Positions 27,871 to 37,526 of a stretch of DNA of 64,000 nucleotides are shown piece by piece (the stretch's first letter is position 1; the number at the start of each line of letters is the position of its first letter). The notes under the pieces are model-generated. The model saw only the letters and a program-made list of their open reading frames with translations, was not told the origin of the DNA and did not search any database. This DNA is from Beijerinckiaceae bacterium. Its GTDB lineage: Bacteria; Pseudomonadota; Alphaproteobacteria; Rhizobiales; Beijerinckiaceae. Position numbers and translations under genes: made by a program. The stretch spans positions 62,001 through 126,000 of the forward strand of contig CANGJJ010000007.1 in NCBI GenBank assembly GCA_947454485.1, in the 5' to 3' direction.

Positions 27871-29736
27871 ATGAGCGGCCCCAATCCGACGGACCCGTCT
27901 GCCAACCTGCCCCCGCCTGAACGCGGTGGGTTTTTCCGGCGGCATTTGCGCACGCCGCGCGAGGCTTTGCAGCCTGAAGAGGCCCCACCGCCGCCGCCGC
28001 CACCGCCACGCCCGAGCAAGCGCCGTCCGACCCTGTCGGCTGTCAGCGGCTTTCTGTCTTTCTTGCTCATCATGCTGGTTGGCGTTGTCGGGCTCTTTGC
28101 CTGGGGCCATCAGCAATTGCTGTCGCCCGGCCCGCTCACCTCCGACAAAGTGGTGCTGATTGCGCCGCGCACCGAAGTGCCGGACATCGTCGCGCAACTC
28201 GAGAGCGATGGCATTATCTCCAACAGCACTTTGCTCAACATCACGCTGGTGCTGGAGGGTACGCGCAGTCGCATCAAAGCGGGTGAATATCTCTTCAAGC
28301 AACAAGCAAGCCTGCGCGATGTGATCGACACACTCGTGAGTGGCAAGCAATTGCTCCATTCGATCACGATCCCCGAAGGTCTCACCTCTGAGCAGATCGT
28401 GCAGCGTTTGCGTGAGAATGATTTGCTCGCCGGTGATGTGCGCGAAGTGCCAAAGGAAGGCACACTGCTGCCCGAAACCTATCGCGTCGCGCGCGGCATG
28501 TTGCGCAATGATCTCATCCGCAAAATGCAGGATGATCAAAAGCGCGTTCTTGATCAAATCTGGTCGCGCCGCTCGGGTGATTTGCCTTTGTCATCGCCCT
28601 ATGAATTGGTGACGCTCGCCTCCATCGTTGAAAAAGAAACGGGCCGCGCGGATGAGCGCACGCGTGTGGCCGGCGTCTTTGTGAACCGCCTCAACAAGCG
28701 CATGCGTCTGCAATCTGACCCGACCATTGTTTATGGACTGGTCGGCGGCAAAGGCACATTGGGACGCGGCATTTTGCGCAGCGAGCTTGATCGCGCGACG
28801 CCTTACAACACCTATCAGATTGATGGTCTGCCGCCTGGCCCGATTGCCAATCCCGGCCGTGCTGCCCTGGAGGCTGTCGCCAATCCTTCGCGCACGCGCG
28901 ATCTTTATTTCGTCGCCGATGGCACAGGCGGTCATGCTTTTGCAGATTCGCTCGAACAGCATAATCGCAATGTGACGCGCTGGCGGCAGATTGAGCGCGA
29001 CCAACGCGCAGCGCCCAATGGCACCCCCGCAATGACGCCTGTGGATCGTGTTGTGCCCGATGCGCCCGCCCTGACCGCGCCGCGTGACCAGCGCGGCGAG
29101 CTTGAAACACCAGCCCAAACTTTCGGTGCGCTCGCGCCCCGTTTTGATGTGGGTGGCAAGGGCATGATCGTTGCGACTGATCCAGCTCCGAAATTTGGCC
29201 TTGATGGCGCGCTCGACAAGAGCCTGTCGGCAAGCTTCCCCCTGCAGCGCAATGCGATGGATGGGCCGGTGGAAGGCGATGACGCGATTGACCCCAATGC
29301 CTATCCGGTCTCGCCGCAACAGCGCGCCGACCAACGCGCGCGCGCCGCGCGCAATGGCGTGTCGGCGGGGGATGATGGTTTGCCGGATTTGGGCGATCTG
29401 CGCTTGCGCGCCTCTGCTGCGCCCGCCGCTGCAGGCTCGCGCGTGCGCATCTTTGACGCCTCCGAAGGCACGGCAATTGATCCACTGCGCAATCGCAAAT
29501 GGGATCTGAACTCAGCCCATATGATCCCTGATGATATGAACCCAGCGCAGCCGGCCAAGGCCGCGCCGCGCAAACAGCAAACCAGCGTTCAGCCCAAAGC
29601 CGAAAAGCCGGAGCGCAAGCCAGCCAACCAGCAGGCCAATGCAGCCCCCAAAGCTGAGGGCAAGCCCGCGCCTGCGCCCAAGCGCCAGCCCGCCAAACCC
29701 AAGCCCGCCCCGGTTGAGGCTGAAGACGCGGACTGA
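27871..29736 (+). CDS. mltG: Endolytic murein transglycosylase MltG with long disordered tail
   Basis: Cleaves nascent glycan strands near the inner membrane and may set their length. Residues 1-50 are cytoplasmic, with ten consecutive prolines interrupted by no other residue at about 39-46; one transmembrane helix spans about 56-80. The YceG domain (about 90-375) has LIAPRTEVPDI, the catalytic Glu254 in ASIVEKETG, RLQSDPTIVYG and PYNTYQIDGLPPGPIANPG. The last 240 residues are low-complexity Pro/Ala/Lys-rich (many PKAE and PKPA repeats). Normal MltG is about 340 to 400 residues, so the tail is additional. Confidence 0.94.
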   Translation: MSGPNPTDPSANLPPPERGGFFRRHLRTPREALQPEEAPPPPPPPPRPSKRRPTLSAVSGFLSFLLIMLVGVVGLFAWGHQQLLSPGPLTSDKVVLIAPRTEVPDIVAQLESDGIISNSTLLNITLVLEGTRSRIKAGEYLFKQQASLRDVIDTLVSGKQLLHSITIPEGLTSEQIVQRLRENDLLAGDVREVPKEGTLLPETYRVARGMLRNDLIRKMQDDQKRVLDQIWSRRSGDLPLSSPYELVTLASIVEKETGRADERTRVAGVFVNRLNKRMRLQSDPTIVYGLVGGKGTLGRGILRSELDRATPYNTYQIDGLPPGPIANPGRAALEAVANPSRTRDLYFVADGTGGHAFADSLEQHNRNVTRWRQIERDQRAAPNGTPAMTPVDRVVPDAPALTAPRDQRGELETPAQTFGALAPRFDVGGKGMIVATDPAPKFGLDGALDKSLSASFPLQRNAMDGPVEGDDAIDPNAYPVSPQQRADQRARAARNGVSAGDDGLPDLGDLRLRASAAPAAAGSRVRIFDASEGTAIDPLRNRKWDLNSAHMIPDDMNPAQPAKAAPRKQQTSVQPKAEKPERKPANQQANAAPKAEGKPAPAPKRQPAKPKPAPVEAEDAD

Positions 29737-29798
29737 GATCGCTTGAGCCTATGGCAGTGCGCCACTATGGTGCGCCACCACGCCGAGGCAGGTGCCCA

Positions 29799-30686
29799 AT
29801 GAGTCTCAAAAGCATGACCGGTTTTGCACGCATGTCGGGCCACAGCCCGCCATGGGGCTGGGCCTGGGAGCTGAAAGCCGTCAATGCCAAGGGGCTCGAT
29901 GTGCGCCTGCGCCTGCCGCCGGGCTTCGACCGGATCGAGGCTGATGCGCGCGCCAAGATCAGCAATACACTGGCACGCGGCACGGTCTATGCGACCCTCT
30001 CAGCCCAGCGCGAGGCCGCCGCCCCGCAAGTGCGCATCAATCATGATGTGCTGGCTGCGCTTGTTGAGGCTGTGAGCCAAGTGCCGACCTCCAGCCAATT
30101 GCAGCCCGCCTCGCTTGATGGATTGTTGAATGTGCGCGGTGTGGTTGAAGTCATCGACACGCCAGATGATGAAGCCATCATCATCGCTGCTGCGCGCGAT
30201 GCGCTCCATGGTCTTGAGGCTGCACTCAAAGAGATGATTGAGGCGCGCGCGCGTGAAGGTGCAGCTTTGCACACCGTCTTGAGTGAGCGCGTGACGCGCA
30301 TTGCCGCTCTGACACAGGCCGCCGAAGATTGCCCCGGCCGACAGGCTGATGCTGTCAAAGCGCGGCTTGCCCGCTCACTCGAAACTCTCACACAAGCAAG
30401 CCCCGCACTTGATCCTGCGCGTCTTCATCAAGAGGCTTTGCTGCTGGCTGCCAAGGCGGATATTCGCGAAGAGCTTGACCGTTTGAAGACCCATGTGGCG
30501 GCGGCGCGCGATCTTCTTGCCAGCGGCCAGCCCGCCGGGCGCAAGCTCGACTTTTTGGCGCAGGAGTTTGCGCGCGAAGCCAATACCCTATGTTCAAAAT
30601 CCAATGATCCTGCTCTCACCTCCATCGGCATGGAGCTGCGGGTTGAGATTGAACAACTCCGCGAGCAAGTGCAGAATATCGAATGA
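29799..30686 (+). CDS. yicC: YicC family endoribonuclease-like protein
   Basis: 295 residues. The N-terminus LKSMTGFARMSG and NAKGLDVRLRLPPG, and the C-terminal GRKLDFLAQEFAREANTLCSKS, are the two signature blocks of the YicC family, some members of which act as RNA endonucleases or affect sRNA stability. Start ATG at 29799; the upstream in-frame codons lack similarity. It overlaps gmk by 4 bases, the classic yicC-gmk pair. Confidence 0.93.
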   Translation: MSLKSMTGFARMSGHSPPWGWAWELKAVNAKGLDVRLRLPPGFDRIEADARAKISNTLARGTVYATLSAQREAAAPQVRINHDVLAALVEAVSQVPTSSQLQPASLDGLLNVRGVVEVIDTPDDEAIIIAAARDALHGLEAALKEMIEARAREGAALHTVLSERVTRIAALTQAAEDCPGRQADAVKARLARSLETLTQASPALDPARLHQEALLLAAKADIREELDRLKTHVAAARDLLASGQPAGRKLDFLAQEFAREANTLCSKSNDPALTSIGMELRVEIEQLREQVQNIE

Positions 30687-31357
30687 GCAGCTCACCCGCC
30701 TCCAAAGTCTCCTCGCCCTCGCCGCTCGTCACCGGACGACGCGGATTGATGTTGATCCTCTCCTCGCCCTCGGGTGCAGGCAAGACGACGCTGACGCGCA
30801 TGTTGCTGCAGGACAAGTCGATTGATCTGACTTTGTCGGTCTCTTCGACAACACGCGACCGCCGCTCCTCGGAAGTGGATGGCATCCATTATCACTTCAT
30901 CAGCAAGCCGACCTTCGAGCGCATGCGCGATGCCGACGAGTTTTTGGAATGGGCTGAGGTGCACGGCAATTTCTACGGCTCACCGCGCGGCCCTGTTGAG
31001 AGCGTTCTGAAGCAAGGGCGCGATGTGCTCTTTGACATTGACTATCAAGGCACACAACAGGTGCGCCGCAAGGCCCCTGATGATGTTGTCACGATCTTCA
31101 TTCTGCCGCCGACCATGACGGAGTTGCGCTCGCGTCTCGAACGCCGCGCCGAAGATTCGCAAGACACGATCGACAAGCGCCTCGTCAATGCGCGCCACGA
31201 AATCCAGCGCTGGACGAGCTATGACTATGTGCTCGTCAATGATGATCTGCAGCAGACTTATAAACAGGTGCTGACCATTCTCGCAGCTGAGCGCCTGCGC
31301 CGCGCACGCGCGCAAGATGCCATTACCCATTTCGTGCAGGATTTGCTGCGCGAATAA
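30683..31357 (+). CDS. gmk: Guanylate kinase
   Basis: Phosphorylates GMP to GDP. 224 residues with P-loop SSPSGAGKTT, the GMP-binding SSTTRDRR, the GYSPR-like YGSPRGPVES and LFDIDYQGTQQV. Coupled to yicC by ATGA overlap. Its stop is directly adjacent to that of the convergent radA. Confidence 0.97.
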   Translation: MSSSPASKVSSPSPLVTGRRGLMLILSSPSGAGKTTLTRMLLQDKSIDLTLSVSSTTRDRRSSEVDGIHYHFISKPTFERMRDADEFLEWAEVHGNFYGSPRGPVESVLKQGRDVLFDIDYQGTQQVRRKAPDDVVTIFILPPTMTELRSRLERRAEDSQDTIDKRLVNARHEIQRWTSYDYVLVNDDLQQTYKQVLTILAAERLRRARAQDAITHFVQDLLRE

Positions 31358-32758
31358 TTAGCGATCACGCCCTGCAGCTTTGCGGTTCTGCGCACCCAGC
31401 GCTGCAATCTCGGCCACCAATGCGCTGATATGCTGATGCGTCTGCGTGGGCAAAGCTGGCACTTCCCCCTGCTGGGCGGGTGGGGCAATGGCTTTGGCAA
31501 AACCAAGCTTGGCCGCCTCCTTGATGCGCAAGGCTGAGTGAACCACCGGACGCACAGCGCCCGACAAAGCAACCTCACCAAAATAGACTGTGTCTGACGG
31601 CAAAACGGCACCCGTCAGTGACGATACAAGAGCCGCCGCCGCCGCCAGATCTGCAGCAGGCTCGCTCACACGCAAACCACCCGCCACGCTCAAATAGACA
31701 TCATGCTGGCCAAGGCGCAGACCACCATGCGCCTCCAACACGGCGATCACCATGGACAGGCGGGCGGGATCCCAACCCACAACAGCGCGGCGCGGTGTGC
31801 CAAGCGATGTTGGTGCGACCAAAGCTTGCACCTCCACCAATACGGGGCGTGTGCCTTCAATCCCTGCAAAGACCGCAGCACCCGGCGCGCTGGAGTCACG
31901 GCCGGCCAGAAAGAGCGCGGAGGGATTGGTGACCTCCGACAGGCCCTGCCCTGTCATTTCAAACACACCAATTTCATCGGTCGGGCCGAAGCGATTTTTC
32001 ACCGAGCGCAGAATGCGGAAATGATGACCGCCCTCGCCTTCAAAAGACACGACCGCATCGACCATATGTTCGACAACGCGGGGACCCGCGATCTGCCCAT
32101 CTTTGGTGACATGGCCAACGAGGATCACGGCCGCATTGGTTGTCTTGGCATAACGGATCAGGGCCTGAGCTGCGCCGCGCACCTGCGTGACGGTGCCGGG
32201 GGTCGACTCAACCTGATCCGTCCACATGGTCTGGATCGAGTCGATAATCACGAGCGCGGGGGCACGCCCCTGCTGCAAAGTCGCAACAATATCTTCAACG
32301 CTGGTTTCTGCTGCCAGCTCCACAGGCGCATCAGCCAGACCCAGACGCTCGGCGCGCAGACGCACCTGCGCCACCGCCTCTTCGCCCGAAATATAACAGA
32401 CCCGATGGCCCTGCCGCGCGAGTGTGGCGCAGGCCTGAATGAGCAGGGTCGATTTGCCGATGCCCGGCTCCCCGCCCAGCAAAATGACGGAGCCGGGAAC
32501 AAAGCCCCCGCCGGTGACGCGGTCGAGCTCTTCAATCCCCGACGTGATACGCGGCGGGCTCTTGGTCTGGCCGCTCAAGCCCTCGAGCGGAAAGACGCGG
32601 CCCTTGCGAGCCTTCTGCGCGGCCTGCCCGCCAATGCCCGAGCCAGCCACTTCTTCGGAAATGGAATTCCACTCGCCGCAGGCCTCGCATTTACCCTGCC
32701 AGCGCTGGGAGACAGCGCCGCAGGCCTGACAGACGAATGTGCCGCGTCCCTTGGCCAT
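31358..32758 (-). CDS. radA: DNA repair protein RadA
   Basis: 466 residues, a RecA-like ATPase that promotes branch migration in recombination repair. N-terminal zinc finger CQACG plus CEACG, Walker A GGEPGIGKSTL, the RadA-specific KNRFGPTDE and a C-terminal Lon-protease-like domain (SLTGAVLPSDTVYFGEV). The ATG overlaps the stop of the small ORF upstream (TGATG), so translation is coupled to it. Confidence 0.96.
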   Translation of the reverse strand: MAKGRGTFVCQACGAVSQRWQGKCEACGEWNSISEEVAGSGIGGQAAQKARKGRVFPLEGLSGQTKSPPRITSGIEELDRVTGGGFVPGSVILLGGEPGIGKSTLLIQACATLARQGHRVCYISGEEAVAQVRLRAERLGLADAPVELAAETSVEDIVATLQQGRAPALVIIDSIQTMWTDQVESTPGTVTQVRGAAQALIRYAKTTNAAVILVGHVTKDGQIAGPRVVEHMVDAVVSFEGEGGHHFRILRSVKNRFGPTDEIGVFEMTGQGLSEVTNPSALFLAGRDSSAPGAAVFAGIEGTRPVLVEVQALVAPTSLGTPRRAVVGWDPARLSMVIAVLEAHGGLRLGQHDVYLSVAGGLRVSEPAADLAAAAALVSSLTGAVLPSDTVYFGEVALSGAVRPVVHSALRIKEAAKLGFAKAIAPPAQQGEVPALPTQTHQHISALVAEIAALGAQNRKAAGRDR

Positions 32759-32973
32759 CAGGCGGCCTGTGCTTGGGGCTGGACAACCTCTGGCTCAACG
32801 GGGCGCAGATAGTTACGCAACTGGGAGAGCTGCTTCTCCAGCGAGGCCTCAGCCGCGCGCAGCTCATCAAGCGCCTCTTCCACGCAACGCGAGGCTTCAT
32901 TGAAACTGGGTGCCGGGGGAAGTCGGCGGGTAAAATCCAAAACCGGGGTCTCGGTGGAAGCTTCAAAATTCAT
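32758..32973 (-). CDS. Small acidic helical protein coupled to radA
   Basis: 71 residues with a strong ribosome site, GGGGGA six bases before the ATG at 32973. The first 25 residues are polar with prolines; about 26-55 is a regular heptad-like, Ala/Glu/Leu-rich helix (VEEALDELRAAEASLEKQL) suggesting a short coiled coil; the C-terminus is Pro/Gln-rich. The stop overlaps the radA start by one base. I recognise no family. Its position between alr and radA and the coupling indicate a genuine gene. Confidence 0.7.
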   Translation of the reverse strand: MNFEASTETPVLDFTRRLPPAPSFNEASRCVEEALDELRAAEASLEKQLSQLRNYLRPVEPEVVQPQAQAA

Positions 32974-33043
32974 GTCAGTCCCCCAATCTCATTTCAGGAT
33001 GGAAAGAACATAACATGAACATTCGAGCTTGGCAAGGGGTTTC

Positions 33044-34162
33044 TCACCCGCCCTTATAGATCCGGTGATAGCGGCGGCTGAGATTGGTCAAAATCTCATA
33101 GCCGATCGTGCCAGCCCGCTCGGCCATCTCATCAACGCCCCAACGGGCGTTGAGCAGTTCGACCATAGTGCCCGGCCGCACATCCCCCGCATCGGTCACA
33201 TCAAGCACGGTCAGATCCATCGAGACCCGCCCCGCAAAGGGACAGAGCTTGTCATTGACCACAGCCTCGCCACCGGCGCGCTGGTCCGTCGCCATCAGAT
33301 TGCGCGGCATGCCGTCGGCATAACCAACACCGATGGTCGCAAGTTTGGTTTTCCGCTTCGCGGTCCATTGCACATTATAGCCGACGCTCTCGCCCGCCTT
33401 GATCTCGCGGATCTGCAAAACCGGCGTGCGCAAAGTCACCACACTGCGCATCGGATTTTTGGAGCCCGGTGTCGGATTGCCGCCATAGAGCGCATAACCG
33501 GGCCGTACGAGATCGAAGAAAGGTTGCTGCGGCAAGAAGAGCGCCGAAGAATTCGCCATGCTCGCCGCCAGAGCGGGAAAAGCACTGCGGAGTTTTTCAA
33601 AGCGCGCGATCTGCTGATCGTTCAAACCATCTTTCGGCAATTCGGACGAGACGAAATGGCTCATCAGAAGATCAACGCGGACCGTCTGCACCATGCCAGC
33701 CAGAGACAGAAGTTCATCGACCCCAAAGCCCAAACGGTTCATGCCCGTGTCGACATGAAGTGCGGCCGGCACGCTGGCGCCAATGCCACTGCCGCTCCAC
33801 AGTTGCAAATCATGCAGACTGCCCAGAACCGGCTTCAGCCCATAGGAGAGATAACTCTGCAAACGCTCAACGCCCGAGAGCAGACCATTGAGCACATAGA
33901 TCTCGGCCTCAGCGCCCGTCACCGCGCGAACACGCACACCTTCGGAGACATGGGCCACGAAGAAAATTTTGCAGCCCGCATGAAAGAGAGAGCGCGCGGC
34001 CTGTTCAGTACCAATGCCATAGGCATCGGCCTTCACCACCGCCGCGCAACGCGCCGGGGCAGAGCGCGCCGCCAGCAAACGCCAGTTGGCAACGAGCGCA
34101 TCAAGATCAATGATGAGTTCGGCCTGCGCTTTGGCGCGGTCGATGGGGGCAAGTCCAGCCAC
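33044..34162 (-). CDS. alr: Alanine racemase
   Basis: PLP enzyme making D-alanine for peptidoglycan, 372 residues. The PLP lysine is Lys44 in VVKADAYGIG; the N-terminal barrel includes HVDTGMNRLGF and the second base Tyr is in VGYADGMPR. Start GTG at 34162 follows the dnaB stop immediately, with GGAG nine bases upstream. Order dnaB-alr-(71 aa)-radA is a common alphaproteobacterial arrangement. Confidence 0.96.
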   Translation of the reverse strand: MAGLAPIDRAKAQAELIIDLDALVANWRLLAARSAPARCAAVVKADAYGIGTEQAARSLFHAGCKIFFVAHVSEGVRVRAVTGAEAEIYVLNGLLSGVERLQSYLSYGLKPVLGSLHDLQLWSGSGIGASVPAALHVDTGMNRLGFGVDELLSLAGMVQTVRVDLLMSHFVSSELPKDGLNDQQIARFEKLRSAFPALAASMANSSALFLPQQPFFDLVRPGYALYGGNPTPGSKNPMRSVVTLRTPVLQIREIKAGESVGYNVQWTAKRKTKLATIGVGYADGMPRNLMATDQRAGGEAVVNDKLCPFAGRVSMDLTVLDVTDAGDVRPGTMVELLNARWGVDEMAERAGTIGYEILTNLSRRYHRIYKGG

Positions 34163-35668
34163 TCACATACGCTCCGGCAAAGCGTCTTCGCGCGCAAGAT
34201 TGCTGAAGCGCGTGAACTCGGCCTCGAAGGCCAGCTCCACCATGCCGGTGGGACCGTGACGCTGCTTGCCGATAATGACTTCGGCCTTGCCATGCACTTT
34301 GTCCATCGCAGTCTGCCATGCGAGATGTTCTTCGGTACCAGCCGCTGGTTGCTTAGTGTTCAAATAATATTCTTCGCGATACACAAAGATCACCACGTCG
34401 GCGTCCTGCTCGATCGAGCCTGATTCACGAAGGTCAGAGAGCTGCGGGCGCTTGTCATCACGCGCTTCGACTTGGCGAGAGAGCTGGGACAGCGCCATGA
34501 TCGGCACATTGAGTTCTTTGGCGAGCGCTTTGAGACCGGTGGTGATCTCCGTCAATTCTTGCACGCGGTTATCGCCCTTGGATTTCGAACCCGACAAGAG
34601 CTGCAAATAGTCGACCACCAGAAGATCAAGCCCGCGCTGGCGCTTCAAGCGGCGCGCACGCGCGGTCAATTGGGCGATGGAGATACCGCCCGTATGATCG
34701 ACGAAAAAGGGAATCGACTGCATTTCGCGCGCAGCTTCCGAGATGCGCTGAAACTCTTGGTCGGTGATATCGCCACGGCGGATTTTGTAAGAGGGCACGG
34801 TCGACTGTTCGGCGATGATACGAGTCGCCAATTGTTCGGACGACATTTCGAGCGAGAAGAAGCCGACGATGCCGCCATTGACGGTTTCCAGTTTTCCGTC
34901 CGGCTTCATTTTCGATTCATAGGCGCGCGCAATGTTGAAAGCGATATTGGTGGCGAGCGCCGTCTTGCCCATGCCGGGACGACCCGCGACGATGATCAAG
35001 TCGGACTGCTGCAAGCCGCCCATCTTGTGATCAAGATCGCTCATGCCAGTGGAGACACCCGAGAGCTTACCCTCGCGCTCATAGGCCTTGGCCGCCATAT
35101 CGAGCGCATTGGTGAGGGCCTGCGAGAAGGCATGGAAGCCGCCCTCATAGCGACCCTGTTCGGCGATCTCATAGAGGCGGCGTTCGGCCTCTTCGATTTG
35201 CTCGCGCGGCGACAAATCAACCGGCGCATCAAAAGCAGTGTTCACCACATCTTCGCCGATGGTGATCAGACGGCGGCGGGTGGCCAGATCATAAATCGCG
35301 CGGCCATAATCTTCCGCATTGATGATGGTGGTGGCCTCTGCGGCCAAGCGCGCCAGATATTGCGGCACGGTGATGCCACCCAAATCATGGTCGCCCAAAA
35401 ATGTTTTGAGCGTCACGGGGGTTGCGACTTTGCCCGCGCGGATCAGCTGCGCGCTCACTTCGAAGATGCGCCGATGCAGCTCTTCGGAAAAATGATCGGG
35501 ATGCAGAAAATCCGACACGCGATCGAACGCATCATTGTTGACGAGGATCGCGCCCAGCAGCGCTTGTTCCGCCTCAATGTTGTGAGGGGGAATGCGATAG
35601 GCGGGGGCCTGCGGCTGTGATGTCGACACAAGGCCAAACCGGCCTGCTAGCTCTTCAACCTCTGCCAT
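34163..35668 (-). CDS. dnaB: Replicative DNA helicase DnaB
   Basis: 501 residues. N-terminal domain (about 30-135: PPHNIEAEQALLGAIL) and RecA-like C-terminal domain with Walker A GRPGMGKTA, the DnaB DLLVVDYLQLL, SQLSRQVE and QRHGPTG finger residues. No intein interrupts the motor. ATG at 35668 chosen; the in-frame TTG at 35725 would add 19 residues. Downstream gene alr abuts the stop. Confidence 0.97.
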   Translation of the reverse strand: MAEVEELAGRFGLVSTSQPQAPAYRIPPHNIEAEQALLGAILVNNDAFDRVSDFLHPDHFSEELHRRIFEVSAQLIRAGKVATPVTLKTFLGDHDLGGITVPQYLARLAAEATTIINAEDYGRAIYDLATRRRLITIGEDVVNTAFDAPVDLSPREQIEEAERRLYEIAEQGRYEGGFHAFSQALTNALDMAAKAYEREGKLSGVSTGMSDLDHKMGGLQQSDLIIVAGRPGMGKTALATNIAFNIARAYESKMKPDGKLETVNGGIVGFFSLEMSSEQLATRIIAEQSTVPSYKIRRGDITDQEFQRISEAAREMQSIPFFVDHTGGISIAQLTARARRLKRQRGLDLLVVDYLQLLSGSKSKGDNRVQELTEITTGLKALAKELNVPIMALSQLSRQVEARDDKRPQLSDLRESGSIEQDADVVIFVYREEYYLNTKQPAAGTEEHLAWQTAMDKVHGKAEVIIGKQRHGPTGMVELAFEAEFTRFSNLAREDALPERM

Positions 35669-35847
35669 GATCTCGCTGACGAATAGAGTTTCTGGAACGC
35701 GGTCGCGGGCGATGATCCTAAACAATCACAGCCCCCACCGCCAAGGCTTGTGACATGCCAAGCCCTTGAGGGTGAGAGGGGCTTCGAGCTTACGCACGCG
35801 ATCCACAGGGCTGAATTTATAAAAATCGCCAGCTTGACTTTGGACGC

Positions 35848-35877
35848 AAAAGAAAACGCCCGGGACGGACCCGGGCG
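35848..35877 (-). terminator. Rho-independent terminator after rplI
   Basis: On the minus strand CGCCCGGG pairs with CCCGGGCG (35857-35864 with 35870-35877, 5-base loop) followed by TTTTCTTTT. It lies 30 bases after the rplI stop and separates the ribosomal-protein operon from dnaB. Confidence 0.9.
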
Positions 35878-35906
35878 CTTCCAATATGCGGGCTTGGAGG
35901 CAGCGA

Positions 35907-36467
35907 TTAGTCTTCGCCGCCAGCCTCGGCCAGAGCTGCGCCGATCTCGAGGCCCAGATCGTCCATCGAGGTCTCTTCGCGGGTGGAGAGCTCTTCGCCA
36001 CGTGCCTGACGCTCGGCCTCTTCGGGCGAACGGGCCACGTTGATCGAGATCTTGGCATCGACTTCAGGATGCAGATGGATCGGGATCTGATGCAGGCCGA
36101 GGGTCTTGATCGGGGTGAACAGAGCCACCTGATCGCGCGAGATGTTGAAGCCGCCAGCGGTGATGGCCTCGGCGATGTCGCGGGTCGAGACGGAGCCGTA
36201 GAGCTGGCCGGTCTCGCCAGCCTGACGAACCATCACGAAGGTCTTGCCGTCGAGCTTCTCGGCGACCTTGGCGGCCTCGTTCTTCTGCTCGAGGTTGCGG
36301 GCCTCAAGCTGGGCGCGCTGGGCTTCGAAATGCTTCTTGTTGGCAGCATTGGCGCGCAGAGCCTTGCCCATGGGCAGAAGGAAGTTACGAGCATAGCCGT
36401 CCTTGACGCGGACGACTTCGCCCATCTGGCCGAGCTTGGGGACGCGTTGAAGCAGAATGACTTCCAT
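35907..36467 (-). CDS. rplI: 50S ribosomal protein L9
   Basis: 186 residues. N-terminal domain starts [19 protein letters not shown] and carries [12 protein letters not shown], the L9 signature; the connecting helix and the C-terminal domain ([11 protein letters not shown]) follow. An acidic tail of about 35 residues extends beyond the usual 150 length, as in other alphaproteobacteria. Start follows AAGGAG. Preceded by the DUF2232 gene. Confidence 0.98.
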   Translation of the reverse strand: MEVILLQRVPKLGQMGEVVRVKDGYARNFLLPMGKALRANAANKKHFEAQRAQLEARNLEQKNEAAKVAEKLDGKTFVMVRQAGETGQLYGSVSTRDIAEAITAGGFNISRDQVALFTPIKTLGLHQIPIHLHPEVDAKISINVARSPEEAERQARGEELSTREETSMDDLGLEIGAALAEAGGED

Positions 36468-36479
36468 TGTGGTTCTCCT

Positions 36480-37409
36480 TTAGAGCTGATCGTTGGTGTT
36501 GGTGGGAGGCAGTTTCGGACGCGCCAGCAACCGCAGCTGCTCGGCAACACCCACCCCCACCAGCACGAAAAGTGGCAGGGGGAAGAGGATCAGGATCAGG
36601 CCATACAGAAGACCCAAAAGGCCCCCGCGCATGGGACGATCCCGCGTGATGCGATGCAGGCTCGCAAGACCCTGCAACATGAAAGCGGTGCCAATGGCGA
36701 CCGCCGCCACCGAGCCCAGAAGGCGCGGCAAACCAGGAGCGATGCAGACAAAGAGCGCCAGCGCGAAGGCCACCAAGGCCGCCTGCGGCAGGACTGTGCT
36801 GCTGGGAATATCGGGTAAGTCACCGTGAAACAGGCCGGAAATACGCACGACCTTCATCGCGAAGAAGAGGTTCAAGGCCATGGCCAGAACGCTCCAAAAG
36901 GCCATGATTGCTGGAATGCTGGAAACGACAATCTCTGCAATATCAGAAGGTTCGTCGAATCCCTTCATCCCCTTTAGCGCATCCTTCACAAGTTCGGTGA
37001 TGTCGCGCGCAGCCACATCGAAGCTGCCATAGGTGAAGCTAGCCACCCCAATCATGCCAAAGACCGCCACAATGGCGATCGCGCAGATGGTGGCGAGCAA
37101 AGTGCCGGGGGCCAGCGGATCTTCAACAATGAAGACGCGGCGCGTCACGGCAGCCAGGATCAGCGCGGGGATGGCGGAAGAGAGCAGAAAGGCGAGTGCC
37201 AGAGCGGGCTGGAAGAAGGCGCAGACTGCTGCCGCGATCATCGCGGTCAACAGGCCAAAGCGAGCGCCAAAGCCCATGGCCACAATCATCAGGGGGAGCG
37301 GAGCCAGCATGCTCAGCCACATGCCCAGCACTGAACCCTTCACCGGCAGGATGAAGAGCAGGCCGGAGCCGAGACCGGCTCCCAGAGCAAAGAGGAGTGA
37401 CTGAACCAT
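36480..37409 (-). CDS. DUF2232 membrane protein between rpsR and rplI
   Basis: 309 residues with about 8 hydrophobic segments, including a run of helices at both ends, matching the YybS-like DUF2232 membrane family. Function is unknown. A conserved GLLYGLILILFPLPLFV near the end forms the last helix. Start ATG at 37409; an upstream in-frame ATG adds a soluble stretch. It is embedded in a ribosomal-protein operon, and only 12 bases before rplI, in many alphaproteobacteria. Confidence 0.85.
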   Translation of the reverse strand: MVQSLLFALGAGLGSGLLFILPVKGSVLGMWLSMLAPLPLMIVAMGFGARFGLLTAMIAAAVCAFFQPALALAFLLSSAIPALILAAVTRRVFIVEDPLAPGTLLATICAIAIVAVFGMIGVASFTYGSFDVAARDITELVKDALKGMKGFDEPSDIAEIVVSSIPAIMAFWSVLAMALNLFFAMKVVRISGLFHGDLPDIPSSTVLPQAALVAFALALFVCIAPGLPRLLGSVAAVAIGTAFMLQGLASLHRITRDRPMRGGLLGLLYGLILILFPLPLFVLVGVGVAEQLRLLARPKLPPTNTNDQL

Positions 37410-37526
37410 GTACCGTGCTGTCCCGCGTGAAGCGGTTAGAGAGGGATCGCGTCCCACCCAACCAGCCCCGCTCATGCGAGGCCGAGGAAGAGGCCTCCCC
37501 GGGCAGAACCCGGAGAGGCAAAGATC

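Noticed and set aside
33029..34423. A 464-codon plus-strand open frame across alr
   Set aside because: Antisense to alr, whose PLP lysine and active-site tyrosine are intact.
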